DNA of 63,746 nt from RGIG1752 sp045650425 (GCA_045650425.1 JAZRRD010000083.1:1-63746); one strand, 5' to 3'. Counted from the stretch's first letter, positions 34,035-43,104 are shown. Translations and numbers: made by a program. The notes: a model not told the origin generated them from the sequence alone.

Positions 34035-34914
34035 AATATTTATAAGAAGTATAAGAGATTCTTTTAAAAGTGTATTTAGAAATTTTAGTTTAAGTGTTGC
34101 TTCTATTGCTTGTACAACAATTACTTTGATATTAGTCGCCGTGGCCTTAATTCTTTCTTACAATGTGAATAAAAATACTGCTAAGTTAGAAGATGAATTA
34201 ACAATAGTTGTATATTTAGAAAGAGCGACTACAAGTGAAAGAGCTTTAGAAATAGAAGAAGAAATAAGTAGTATTCCAAATATAAAAACAGTTTCATACA
34301 AAAGTAAAGAAACTTGGAAATTAGAAATGGAAGAAACTTCAAAAACTTTAGAAACGACATTAAACTATTTAGATGAAAATCCTTTATTAGATTCTTATGT
34401 TGTAACGGTAAACAATGTTACCGAATTAAAAGAAACCAGCGAATTAATAAAAAATATACAAGATGTTAAAACGGCCGAATACGGTGAAGGTATGGCAGAA
34501 AAAGTTATTTCTATCTTTGATATGATTGAAAAAATAACATATGGAATAGTAATTGGACTTGTTTTAGTAACAGCATTTTTAATAAGTAATACTATAAAAT
34601 TAACAATATTTTCCCGAAAAAGTGAAATAGAAATAATGAGATTGGTAGGAACAAGTAATATGGCAATCAAATTACCTTTTCTGTTTGAGGGATTAATAAT
34701 TGGTATAGTTGGTTCAATGATTCCAATAATTTTAAGTATATATGGTTATATAATTTTATTTGAAAAGACAAATGGTTATATATTTTCAGAAATGATAACT
34801 TTAGTAGAGCCATTTAATTTTATTGTTTGGATATCACTGATATTATTAGTAATTGGAGCTTTTGTTGGAATGTTTGCAAGTTTTAGAGCAGTTAGAAAGT
34901 ATTTAAAAATATGA
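34021..34914 (+). CDS. ftsX: Cell-division protein FtsX
   Basis: Permease-like partner of FtsE. The 297-residue protein has an N-terminal membrane helix (SLSVASIACTTITLILVAVALIL), an extracellular domain (about residues 50-165) that in this family contacts the hydrolase, and three further helices with the FtsX segment KSEIEIMRLVGTSNMAIKLPFLFEG. It overlaps ftsE and, by 4 nt, the downstream hydrolase, so the three are translationally coupled. Confidence 0.96.
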   Translation: MKAIRIFIRSIRDSFKSVFRNFSLSVASIACTTITLILVAVALILSYNVNKNTAKLEDELTIVVYLERATTSERALEIEEEISSIPNIKTVSYKSKETWKLEMEETSKTLETTLNYLDENPLLDSYVVTVNNVTELKETSELIKNIQDVKTAEYGEGMAEKVISIFDMIEKITYGIVIGLVLVTAFLISNTIKLTIFSRKSEIEIMRLVGTSNMAIKLPFLFEGLIIGIVGSMIPIILSIYGYIILFEKTNGYIFSEMITLVEPFNFIVWISLILLVIGAFVGMFASFRAVRKYLKI

Positions 34915-36116
34915 TGAAAAAAACATATAAAATATTTTTAATTATTCTATTAATAGTTCCATATTTTCTTGCTCCAATTAATGTTTCAGCTAAAGAAGCA
35001 GAAACACTTAGAGAATTGCGTGAACAATTAAAAAAATTACAAAACGAAAAAGTTAGTACAGATAATTCTAAAAAACAAACACAAGCTCAAATTCAAGCAA
35101 ATAGAAATTCGGTATATAAAGCAAATCAAGAAATAGAACAAGCAGAGATTGATTATAAAGAGGCAGAAGACGAAATAGAAGCTTCGAACAAAGAAATAGC
35201 TGCAACAACTGCTGAAACTGAGGAATTGCTTAAATATACTCAAATTATGCAAGGTAATAGTGCCTATATAGAATATATTTCTGGGGCTAGTAATTTAACA
35301 GAAATGGTAATGAGAATGGCAGCAGTTGAACAAATTGCTGACTATAACCGAGAAAAATTAGAGGAATTAGAATCATTAATTGATTACAATGAACAATTAA
35401 AAATTGATTTAAAACAAAAAGAAAAAGATTTAAAAGTTAAAATTGTTAAATATGAACAAAGTATTGAAACTTTAGGGGTGGATTTAACAAAGTTGACTGA
35501 ATTTGCTGATGATATTAATGATCAAATTAAAAATCAAAAAAATTTAATTCAATCATATGTAGATATGGGTTGTAAAGAGGATCAACTATTATCAGAATGT
35601 GTTGCAATAAGTAACAACTCCGGATGGAAAAAACCTTTAAATAGTGGAATTATTACATCCAATTGGGGATATAGAATTAGTCCAATTAATGGAGTGCGTA
35701 AATTCCACCATGGAGTAGATATTGGCGGTAATGGTGAAGGAACAAATGTTTATGCTGCTGCTAGTGGGACAGTTGCGGCTATTACCAAAAAATCTAGTTG
35801 TGGAGGAAATATAGTTTATATTCATTCTTATGTAAATGGAAAACCTTATACACATTACTATGCGCATCTATTGAGTTATAACGTTAAAGTAGGACAAAAA
35901 GTAACAAATGCTACCGTAATAGGCAAGGTTGGTGGAGGAAGACAAACTAAAGCATGGGATAGATGCTCAACCGGAGCCCATCTTCATTTTGGAATATCAA
36001 ATGGATTTTATTTAGGCGGGGGAGCAGGAAGTTATTATTCTTATAATACTTTTGTAGCTAAAAGTATAAAACCACCAGGAATGCCAAATAAAGGCTCAAG
36101 ATTTTATAATAGATAA
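34911..36116 (+). CDS. PcsB/EnvC-type M23 peptidoglycan hydrolase activated by FtsEX
   Basis: 401-residue secreted protein. Signal peptide at residues about 1-27 (FLIILLIVPYFLAPINVSA, cleavage after A-x-A-like), then a long coiled coil (about 30-215, rich in E, K, Q), and a C-terminal LytM/peptidase M23 domain: HHGVDIGGNGEGTNVYAAASG with the HxxxD zinc site, and AHLHFGISNG with the HxH site. This is the EnvC/PcsB/CwlO layout, coiled coil for FtsX contact plus hydrolase. The gene overlaps ftsX by ATGA. The domain is unusual in extending past AHLHFG by ~40 residues with a GGGAGSYYSYN stretch. Confidence 0.93.
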   Translation: MMKKTYKIFLIILLIVPYFLAPINVSAKEAETLRELREQLKKLQNEKVSTDNSKKQTQAQIQANRNSVYKANQEIEQAEIDYKEAEDEIEASNKEIAATTAETEELLKYTQIMQGNSAYIEYISGASNLTEMVMRMAAVEQIADYNREKLEELESLIDYNEQLKIDLKQKEKDLKVKIVKYEQSIETLGVDLTKLTEFADDINDQIKNQKNLIQSYVDMGCKEDQLLSECVAISNNSGWKKPLNSGIITSNWGYRISPINGVRKFHHGVDIGGNGEGTNVYAAASGTVAAITKKSSCGGNIVYIHSYVNGKPYTHYYAHLLSYNVKVGQKVTNATVIGKVGGGRQTKAWDRCSTGAHLHFGISNGFYLGGGAGSYYSYNTFVAKSIKPPGMPNKGSRFYNR

Positions 36117-36141
36117 ACATCTCAAAATTGAGGTGTTTTTT
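36117..36141 (+). terminator. Terminator of the ftsEX operon
   Basis: ACATCTC (36117-36123) pairs with GAGGTGT (36130-36136, one G-T pair) followed by a T run. Clean intrinsic terminator right after the stop codon. Confidence 0.78.
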
Positions 36142-36142
36142 A

Positions 36143-36170
36143 TTGATATAGTTTAAAATTTTGGTAAAAT
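36143..36170 (+). promoter_or_regulatory. Promoter of the radical-SAM gene
   Basis: TTGATA (36143-36148), 16 bp spacer, extended -10 TGGTAAAAT (TAAAAT 36165-36170). Supports independent transcription of the following gene. Confidence 0.6.
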
Positions 36171-36201
36171 AAATATCACTTATTGGAAATGAGGTGTATT
36201 T

Positions 36202-38049
36202 ATGGCTAAAACTAAAACAAGAAAAAAAGTAAAAAGTATTAATAAAATATGGGATAAAAGAAAAAAAGAATTAAAAATTAAAGATTTTACTAATCTTGAT
36301 TTAGAAGGTTTAGATTTATCAGTGATCCCAGCTCCCAGTTGGAATGGTTGTATATTTAAAAATACCAGTGTAAAAAATACCGGAATAAAACTTATGTTAT
36401 TAAGTCTTACATCAAATGATTATTTTTCTTATGTTGCCATCAATGGTGGAAAGTATGAAGAAACAATAATATGTGACTGTGATTTTAGTGAAAATAATTT
36501 GGCGCAATATAATGATGATGTTAGATTTACATATTTCAGAAACTGTAATTTTAGAAATACAAATCTTAATCAATTTATTCAAGGAGAGAGTAACTTGTTA
36601 GATGAAGGTTGTGTTTTTTATAAAACTGTATTTTATTATCCGGTCATAGATGTGCTAACTATAGAAAAAAATCAACAATTACAATTAGAAAAACGGCATA
36701 TTATTTGGGCTATTCAAAGTATAGTAAACGACCAGAGCATCAATACTCCATATACTATTTTACGGACAAAAATTGAAAGTTTATCAACTCATGATATAGA
36801 AAAAAGAGTTTTGGAAGGCGAAAAATATCTACATATTGATAGAACTGGAGAATTACAGCAGTTATATAATAATTTAGATATGAATTTGATTCAAAAATTA
36901 TATTTTTTTAATGGATATGTTGTTGATAAAAAATTATGTGAGGTAAATTTGAAGGGGTTTAGTAGTAATCTGCTTAATGCTTTTTCGTTTATTAATTGTG
37001 ATTTTAGAGGCGCGAGTTTAACTAATTCTTATGAAGAACTATTATCGTTACATGTTCAAACTTTTCCAAAATCCACAAACAATATATATGAGGGTCTTGT
37101 TTTACCTAATGTAAATTATAGTAGTTGGAAAGAAACACCCAAAGGCCATAGTAATAAGATCTCAGAAAGTCCATATACTTTTAGAACTAATCTTTATCTA
37201 GAACTAGGTAGAACGTGTAATGCAAAATGTACATTCTGCCGGAATTCTTCATTTGATGCTTGTAATTATAATATAAATAATATAAGTTCTACACTTAATG
37301 CTTGTTACTATTACTTAGATAATATAGTAATTGGAGGTGGGGAGCCAACCTTAAGAAAAAACGATATTAGAAAATTGATTGATGAAATTTACCATTATGG
37401 AAGGGGTTATAATCCTAATTGGACTATTTTTACTAATGGAAGTGATTTAGACTTTAACGGGTTAAATAGAAATATTTACTTTAACATTAGCAGACATGCA
37501 GTTAAAGATTCAGATAATGCAAAAATATTTGGTATCAGCGAAAACAACATTGCTTCAACCACGGATCTTATGCGTTTTGTAGATCAGAAAGATCCGGAAC
37601 ACGTAACTTTGTGTGCAACATGTTTTAAGGGAGGACTAGATTCTTACGAAAAGATAATTGAATATATTAGTTTTTGTAGAAATATTGGTGTTCAAAATGT
37701 ATTAATATCAGACTTGCATAAAGATTCTTCTTTGGGAGAAAATGAACAATTTAATTGTAATTTGAACATAGATCCTATGTTATTTTTAAAAGTAATTAAT
37801 TATTTAGAAAATATCGGTTTTTCTAAAAATTATCCTATATATTCAACCGGAGGATATGTATCTATGGTATTAAAACAGCAAAATTTTACCGTGGCTTTTA
37901 AAAGTTATATTACTAAACAGGAATTGGAAGAGAAATGGTTTAATGCAGTAAAAAGAACATTTGATTTATCAATAGACCCAGAAGGTAATTTATATGAAAA
38001 TTGGCATCAATCTTCTGGTATAGTTCGTAGTTTACGAAAAAAAGATTAA
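36202..38049 (+). CDS. Pentapeptide-repeat / radical SAM fusion protein, function unknown
   Basis: 615 residues. The C-terminal half is a radical SAM enzyme: cluster motif CNAKCTFC (C339, C343, C346) in GRTCNAKCTFCRNS, followed by the SAM-contacting VIGGGEPTLRK (378-384) and later strands ending SIDPEGNLYENW. The N-terminal ~320 residues carry pentapeptide-type repeats in two blocks (about residues 30-135: NLDLEGLDLS, CDFSENNLA, CNFRNTNLNQF; and about 245-280: EVNLKGFSSNLL, NCDFRGASLTN) separated by an alpha-helical region. No SPASM-type C-terminal cysteine cluster is visible, so it likely has one [4Fe-4S] cluster. It has its own promoter and sits alone between the ftsEX operon and whiA. I do not assign a substrate. 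Confidence 0.85.
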   Translation: MAKTKTRKKVKSINKIWDKRKKELKIKDFTNLDLEGLDLSVIPAPSWNGCIFKNTSVKNTGIKLMLLSLTSNDYFSYVAINGGKYEETIICDCDFSENNLAQYNDDVRFTYFRNCNFRNTNLNQFIQGESNLLDEGCVFYKTVFYYPVIDVLTIEKNQQLQLEKRHIIWAIQSIVNDQSINTPYTILRTKIESLSTHDIEKRVLEGEKYLHIDRTGELQQLYNNLDMNLIQKLYFFNGYVVDKKLCEVNLKGFSSNLLNAFSFINCDFRGASLTNSYEELLSLHVQTFPKSTNNIYEGLVLPNVNYSSWKETPKGHSNKISESPYTFRTNLYLELGRTCNAKCTFCRNSSFDACNYNINNISSTLNACYYYLDNIVIGGGEPTLRKNDIRKLIDEIYHYGRGYNPNWTIFTNGSDLDFNGLNRNIYFNISRHAVKDSDNAKIFGISENNIASTTDLMRFVDQKDPEHVTLCATCFKGGLDSYEKIIEYISFCRNIGVQNVLISDLHKDSSLGENEQFNCNLNIDPMLFLKVINYLENIGFSKNYPIYSTGGYVSMVLKQQNFTVAFKSYITKQELEEKWFNAVKRTFDLSIDPEGNLYENWHQSSGIVRSLRKKD

Positions 38050-38063
38050 GTTATATAGCTTAG

Positions 38064-38092
38064 TTTACTAAATAAAAAGATTTTGTTATAAT
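38064..38092 (+). promoter_or_regulatory. Promoter of whiA
   Basis: TTTACT (38064-38069), 17 bp spacer, extended -10 TGTTATAAT (TATAAT 38087-38092), then AAGGTGA and the ATG. Confidence 0.6.
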
Positions 38093-38107
38093 TATCAAGG
38101 TGATTTT

Positions 38108-39016
38108 ATGACTTTCACGACACAAATTAAAGATGAAGTGACTAAACTTGATTTAAATTATCTTGAATCATTTAACGAACTTGCTGCAATAGTTAGATAT
38201 GACGGAGTTTTATTAAACAATAAAATTACTATTACCTCAGAAAATGCATCGGTAGCAAGAAGAATATACAAAAGCTTAAAAGAAATATTTAAAGTAAGTG
38301 CTAAAATAATTATTCGTAATCAAAAAAGATTTAGAATTAAAACACTTTATATATTAGAAATAAATGAAAAGTTAGACATAATTAAAGAATCTTTATTTTT
38401 AACTGAGAATTACTTACTAAAATTAGAAAGCGATGAAGAAAAATTGGCTTTTTTTAGAGGAGTGTTTTTAGCTTGTGGAAGTATAAGTAGCCCTAAATCT
38501 TCGGGATATCACTTTGAATTAGTATTTAAAAATGCTTTAGAAGCAGAATACATGTTAAAACTATTAAAATCTTTTAATTTAACACCAAAGAAGATAAAAA
38601 GAAATAATACGTTCATGATTTATATCAAACAAGCTGAGGAAATAAGCGATATATTAAAAATGTTTAAAGCAACTAATTGTCTATTTGAGTTTGAAGATGT
38701 CAGAATTTATAGAGATCATAAAAACATGGTAAACAGATTGAATAATTGCGAGATAGCTAATCAAGAGAAATCTTATTCTGCAGCGATGAAACAATTAGAA
38801 TTAATTAAGTACATTAAAGAAAATAATCTGATAGATTTATTAGATGAAAAATCTCAACTAATTGTTACTTATCGCGAAAAATATCCAGATGTATCTTTTC
38901 AAGAGTTAGCGGATATAATTTCTTTAGAAACCGATTATAAAATTGGTAAATCGGGTATAAATCATCATTTTATTAAATTAAAATCATTGGTAGAGAAACA
39001 TAGTTCAACTAAATAA
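38108..39016 (+). CDS. whiA: WhiA-family DNA-binding protein
   Basis: WhiA influences cell division and, in actinomycetes, sporulation-specific septation. The 302-residue protein has a LAGLIDADG-homing-endonuclease-like N-terminal part (FNELAAIVRYDG, RGVFLACGSISSPKSSGYHFELVF) and a C-terminal helix-turn-helix (YPDVSFQELADIISLE, then KSGINHHFIKLKSL). Length is normal. The usual neighbours rapZ and yvcK are not adjacent here; instead it is flanked by two genes of unknown function. Confidence 0.93.
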   Translation: MTFTTQIKDEVTKLDLNYLESFNELAAIVRYDGVLLNNKITITSENASVARRIYKSLKEIFKVSAKIIIRNQKRFRIKTLYILEINEKLDIIKESLFLTENYLLKLESDEEKLAFFRGVFLACGSISSPKSSGYHFELVFKNALEAEYMLKLLKSFNLTPKKIKRNNTFMIYIKQAEEISDILKMFKATNCLFEFEDVRIYRDHKNMVNRLNNCEIANQEKSYSAAMKQLELIKYIKENNLIDLLDEKSQLIVTYREKYPDVSFQELADIISLETDYKIGKSGINHHFIKLKSLVEKHSSTK

Positions 39017-39024
39017 ATCTTAAA

Positions 39025-39032
39025 GGGGGGGG
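39025..39032 (+). repeat. G8 homopolymer tract before an unknown gene
   Basis: Eight consecutive G residues followed by GAAAAGG-like sequence, in the Shine-Dalgarno region of the gene at 39044. Such long G tracts are rare in this AT-rich sequence. Confidence 0.85.
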
Positions 39033-39043
39033 AAAAGGATAAT

Positions 39044-39745
39044 ATGACTATGTATGAAGAAATATATAATTGTTCTTTTGACGAAGCTTCAAAGAAATTG
39101 GCGGATTTTTGGATGCAATATCGCCCATATTATCCAGATTATAAAAGAAAATTTTTAGATAAAGCTATTTTTCATAAATTTACCTATTTTGAAAATATCC
39201 CAGATGTATTACTAGAAATTTACATTTATTTAGGTGTTTTAAAACCAGAGTTAAACCATTATAATAAGTTTATAGATTTTTATGAACATTTTTTTGAAAA
39301 TTCTTATGATAAAGCAATCGTAGAGGTAGGTACTGGAAGCTTACCAATTTTATCTATAAGTATAAATAAAATGATAACTTTTTATCATGGGAATGGTCAT
39401 ATTATTGGTTATGATCCGGAATTAGCGATGGAGGTTCCAACTATTGAATTAAAAAAAGAAAAATTTACACTCTCTACAAATATTTCTGGTGTAGATTTAC
39501 TTATGGGATTTTTTCCATGTGAAGCTACCGAGATTATGTTAGAAAAGGCCTTAAAAGAAGAAAAAGAACTTTGTTTACAGCTATGTGGATGCGTTCCGGA
39601 ATATTATGATGATGAAATTACTTCTCAAGAATGGTTAAATATTTTAAATAGAAAGATTATCAACAATATATCAAATGCTTTTACTTATGAACTGGTAGAC
39701 ATTGGAGTAAGACCAGAGCCAGTAATTGCCTTAAAAAGAAAATAA
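39044..39745 (+). CDS. Unknown protein with a SAM-methyltransferase-like motif
   Basis: 233-residue protein I do not recognise. Residues about 95-110, AIVEVGTGSLPILSI, resemble the glycine-rich motif I of Rossmann-fold methyltransferases, and HIIGYDPELAMEV further on has an acidic residue where a SAM ribose contact is expected. The N-terminal 80 residues are rich in tyrosine and phenylalanine and helical. No membrane segment or signal peptide. Start at ATG 39044 or the ATG two codons later. It lies after whiA with a G8 tract in its ribosome-binding region and is convergent with clpP. Confidence 0.7.
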   Translation: MTMYEEIYNCSFDEASKKLADFWMQYRPYYPDYKRKFLDKAIFHKFTYFENIPDVLLEIYIYLGVLKPELNHYNKFIDFYEHFFENSYDKAIVEVGTGSLPILSISINKMITFYHGNGHIIGYDPELAMEVPTIELKKEKFTLSTNISGVDLLMGFFPCEATEIMLEKALKEEKELCLQLCGCVPEYYDDEITSQEWLNILNRKIINNISNAFTYELVDIGVRPEPVIALKRK

Positions 39746-39788
39746 AAATATGGTTTAAATAATCTTATCGATTAAACCATATTTTTTT
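39746..39788. terminator. Bidirectional terminator embedded in the 3' end of clpP
   Basis: AAATATGGTTTAA (39746-39758) pairs perfectly over 13 bp with TTAAACCATATTT (39772-39784), T run after. Almost the whole 3' arm is within clpP codons for its conserved C-terminal KYGLIDKII. Confidence 0.8.
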
Positions 39789-40324
39789 GCTTCTTCAGGC
39801 TCCATATAATAGTCTCTTTCGGTATCCATTTCTATTTTATTTAATGGCTGATTAGTGTTTTTAGCTAAAAGTTTATTAAGTTTTTCTTTGATTTTAATAA
39901 TTCTTTCGGCGGCAATTTTAATATCACTAGCTTGTCCTTGGGCTCCACCAAGGGGTTGATGAATCATAATTTCTGTATTTGGCAAAGAGTATCTTTTACC
40001 TTGAGCTCCACTAGATAATAAAAATGCTGCCATGCTGGCTGCTAAACCGATACAAATTGTTTTAACATCACTTTTAATAAAATTCATTGTATCATATATT
40101 GCCATCCCGCTAGTTACAGAACCACCAGGACTATTAATATATAAAGAAATATCTTTATTGTTTAAACTATCTAAGTAAAGCAATTGACTTATTATGATAT
40201 TAGCCTTATTATCATCTATTTCTCCGGAACAAAAAACAATTCTATCTTTAAGTAATCTCGAATAAAGGTCATAAGCATATTCTTTATTACTTGTTTTTTC
40301 AATAATAGTTGGGATTATATTCAT
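39755..40324 (-). CDS. clpP: ATP-dependent Clp protease proteolytic subunit
   Basis: ClpP is the serine-protease chamber used with ClpX/ClpC for protein turnover. 189 residues. The catalytic serine is in GLAASMAAFLLSSGAQGKR, the histidine in EIMIHQPLGGAQGQASD, and the strand SPGGSVTSGMAIYDTM precedes them. The longest frame starts at GTG 40333, but that codon is part of the Shine-Dalgarno AGGTG; ATG 40324 gives the natural MNIIPTII start. Divergent from the nucleoside-kinase gene. Confidence 0.96.
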   Translation of the reverse strand: MNIIPTIIEKTSNKEYAYDLYSRLLKDRIVFCSGEIDDNKANIIISQLLYLDSLNNKDISLYINSPGGSVTSGMAIYDTMNFIKSDVKTICIGLAASMAAFLLSSGAQGKRYSLPNTEIMIHQPLGGAQGQASDIKIAAERIIKIKEKLNKLLAKNTNQPLNKIEMDTERDYYMEPEEAKKYGLIDKII

Positions 40325-40343
40325 TTTTTTCACCTATAATTAT

Positions 40344-40406
40344 AATATAAATAATTTTTATTTTTTATTCAAAAATAGTGTAATAAAAATTAATTTATGT
40401 TATACT
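40344..40406. promoter_or_regulatory. Divergent promoters for clpP and the kinase gene
   Basis: Minus strand: TTGAAT (40372-40367), 17 bp, TATATT (40349-40344) for clpP. Plus strand: extended -10 TGTTATACT (TATACT 40401-40406) for the kinase gene, with no good -35. No direct-repeat CtsR operator was recognised. Confidence 0.5.
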
Positions 40407-40433
40407 CATTTATAGAATAAGGGAGTCTTGATT

Positions 40434-42089
40434 ATGGATACAGTAAAAGTTCACATAGAGGGTCTAGGAGAATATGTGTATGAAAAAAATACACTACTTT
40501 ATGAAATTAGCAAAGAATTAAAACAAAAAAATATTGTTGGTGCTAAAATGAATAATTCATTAGTATCATTATCCTCTACAGTAAAACAAGATTGTCAAAT
40601 TAAATTTATAGATTTTTGCGATTTAGCTGGTTATAAAATTTATCAAGCTGGTTTAAAGTTTATATTCGAAGTGGCTTTAAAAGAAACTTATCCAGGCTTT
40701 GAAGTTGAGTATGAGCACAGTGTTCCTAAAGGTATTCTAGCAGAAATTAAAGGAAATAGATCTCTAACTGGCGAAGACATAGCTAAAATTAAAGGCGTAA
40801 TGTCTAAGATAATAGATGAAGATATTAGATTTGAAAAGTACACAGTTGAAAAAAAAGATATAATTGAATATTTTTCATCTAATAATGAGCTAGAGAAAGC
40901 ATTGAATATCCAAAATTTAAATGAAGATGTTGTAAGAATATACAAATTAAAAAGCTTTTTAAATTATTATTATACAGAAATGCCTTATAGTACTAAGTCA
41001 ATAGATAAATTTGATATAATATATTTAGGTAAAAATAAAATTGTGTTTATTTTTCCGAGTTCAAGAACTAATGGTCAAGTACCAGAATATGTACATTATG
41101 GAAATATAATAGATAATTTTTTGGAGGGCAAAGAATGGCTTAACAAAATGAAAGTTCCTTACCTGGCAGATTTAAATAAATTAGTAAGCGATTGTAAAAT
41201 TAGTAATTTAATAGAAGCGAATGAGCTATTATACGAAAAGAAAATATCATCTATCGCAGATGAAATAGCTAATCATCCAGAAAAAAAGGTAATCTTAATA
41301 GCAGGGCCATCTTCATCAGGAAAAACTACAACTACTAAAAGATTATCATCTTATTTAAAGGTAAATGGTCTAAATCCGATAGCAATTTCAATTGACGATT
41401 ATTTTGTAAATAAAGTTGATACGCCAAAAGATGAAACAGGCAATTATGATTTTGAATGTTTGTTGGCGGTTGATATTAAAAAATTTAATCAAGATTTAAC
41501 AGATTTATTAAATGGGAAAGAAATAAATCTGCCTATATATGACTTTTTAAGTGGAAAAAGAAAATATGCGAATAAATACTGCAAATTAGATGAAAATAGT
41601 ATTATAATTATTGAAGGGCTACATGCATTAAATGATGACTTAACGCCTACAATAAGTAACGATTATAAATATAAGATTTACTTAAGTCCCTTCATTCCTC
41701 TTAATATAGATCGACATAATTATATTTCTACTGTTGATTTGAGGTTGTTAAGAAGAATAATTAGGGATAATAGATCCAGAGGACTAACAGTCGATGGAAC
41801 AATTGAGCTATGGCAAAGAGTTAGAAATGGTGAAGAAAAATATATTTTTCCGTATATTCATCAAGCCGATGTAATTATAAACACAGCTTTTGCCTACGAA
41901 TTAGGAGTTATGAAGGTCTTTGTAGAACCACTATTATATTCAGTTAGTCATACTAGCCCTTATTATGAAGAAGCTCGAAGATTATTGAAATTCTTAAATG
42001 TATTTTTGCCAATACCTGCTGAATATATTGGTGGAGAATCAATCTTAAGAGAATTTATTGGTTATGGATTATGGAAAGGAAGAAGTTAA
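40434..42089 (+). CDS. Nucleoside (uridine-type) kinase with N-terminal TGS/tRNA-synthetase-like domains
   Basis: 551 residues. The N-terminal ~60 residues resemble a TGS domain (LGEYVYEKNTLLYEIS...NIVGAKMNN), followed by a segment like the threonyl/alanyl-tRNA synthetase second additional domain, then a phosphoribulokinase/uridine-kinase domain with P-loop IAGPSSSGKTTTTKRL (about residue 288), ISIDDYFV and IIIEGLHALND. This three-part protein is common in Firmicutes and is annotated as uridine kinase-like; the real substrate is not established. ATG 40434 is chosen after GGGAG instead of TTG 40428. It ends 1 bp before gap. Confidence 0.85.
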   Translation: MDTVKVHIEGLGEYVYEKNTLLYEISKELKQKNIVGAKMNNSLVSLSSTVKQDCQIKFIDFCDLAGYKIYQAGLKFIFEVALKETYPGFEVEYEHSVPKGILAEIKGNRSLTGEDIAKIKGVMSKIIDEDIRFEKYTVEKKDIIEYFSSNNELEKALNIQNLNEDVVRIYKLKSFLNYYYTEMPYSTKSIDKFDIIYLGKNKIVFIFPSSRTNGQVPEYVHYGNIIDNFLEGKEWLNKMKVPYLADLNKLVSDCKISNLIEANELLYEKKISSIADEIANHPEKKVILIAGPSSSGKTTTTKRLSSYLKVNGLNPIAISIDDYFVNKVDTPKDETGNYDFECLLAVDIKKFNQDLTDLLNGKEINLPIYDFLSGKRKYANKYCKLDENSIIIIEGLHALNDDLTPTISNDYKYKIYLSPFIPLNIDRHNYISTVDLRLLRRIIRDNRSRGLTVDGTIELWQRVRNGEEKYIFPYIHQADVIINTAFAYELGVMKVFVEPLLYSVSHTSPYYEEARRLLKFLNVFLPIPAEYIGGESILREFIGYGLWKGRS

Positions 42090-42090
42090 T

Positions 42091-43104
42091 ATGATAAAGG
42101 TAGCAATAAATGGATTTGGAAGAATAGGACGTTTAGCATTTAGAGAAATCATTACTACTACAGATTTTGATATCGTAGCAATTAATGACTTAACAAGTGC
42201 TGAAGATTTAGCTTATTTATTAAAATATGATACAAATCATCGTTCATTTCATGAAGATGCAATTGGTTTTGAAGGTGATTCAATAGTAATAAACAATCAA
42301 AAGAAAATCAAAGTTTATTCAGAAAAAGATCCTGCGAACTTACCTTGGGCAGAGTTAGAAGTTGATTTAGTATTAGAATGCACAGGTTTATTTACAAGTG
42401 AAGAAAAAGCAAATGCTCATATTATAGCCGGAGCAAAAAAAGTGTTGATTTCTGCACCTGCTAAAGGCAATTTAAAAACTATTGTTTATGGTGTTAATGA
42501 AAATATATTGGATGGTACAGAAACAATTGTTTCTGCTGCTAGTTGTACTACAAATTGTTTAGCGCCAGTATTAAAAATAATCGAAAATAATATTGGTATT
42601 GAAAAAGGATTTATGACTACAGTGCATGCATACACAAATGATCAAGCAACTTTAGATATTGCGCATAAAAAAGGAATTTTTGCTAGACGTGGAAGAGCTT
42701 GTGCTCAAAACATAGTGCCGGCATCAACTGGAGCAGCATCCGCTATAGGTTTAGTTTTACCTAGTCTTCAAAATAAATTAGATGGTATAGCTTATCGTGT
42801 TCCAGTATCAGACGGTTCATTAATAGATGTAACAATTGAACCTAAGAGAAATACTTCTGTTGAAGAAGTAAATAAATTGTTTGAAAATAACCAAAATAAT
42901 GTTTTGAGAATAACTTATGATCCAATCGTTTCAAGCGATGTTATAGGCAAAAAAATTGGAGCTTTAGTTGATGGGTTATCCACTAAAGTAATAGAAATAA
43001 ATGGTCGTCAACTAATTAAGTTGGTTGCATGGTATGATAATGAAATTGGTTATACAACTCAAATGATGCGTACTGCAAGATCAATGTTTAAAAAATCAGC
43101 CTAA
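42091..43104 (+). CDS. gap: Glyceraldehyde-3-phosphate dehydrogenase
   Basis: Oxidises glyceraldehyde-3-phosphate to 1,3-bisphosphoglycerate. The 337-residue protein has the NAD-binding start INGFGRIGRLAFRE, an aspartate in IVAINDLTS that favours NAD+, the catalytic cysteine in SAASCTTNCLAPVLK (about residue 153) and HAYTNDQ downstream. ATG 42091 is chosen; the longer frame overlaps the kinase gene. It heads a glycolytic cluster and is followed by a short hairpin terminator. Confidence 0.97.
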   Translation: MIKVAINGFGRIGRLAFREIITTTDFDIVAINDLTSAEDLAYLLKYDTNHRSFHEDAIGFEGDSIVINNQKKIKVYSEKDPANLPWAELEVDLVLECTGLFTSEEKANAHIIAGAKKVLISAPAKGNLKTIVYGVNENILDGTETIVSAASCTTNCLAPVLKIIENNIGIEKGFMTTVHAYTNDQATLDIAHKKGIFARRGRACAQNIVPASTGAASAIGLVLPSLQNKLDGIAYRVPVSDGSLIDVTIEPKRNTSVEEVNKLFENNQNNVLRITYDPIVSSDVIGKKIGALVDGLSTKVIEINGRQLIKLVAWYDNEIGYTTQMMRTARSMFKKSA

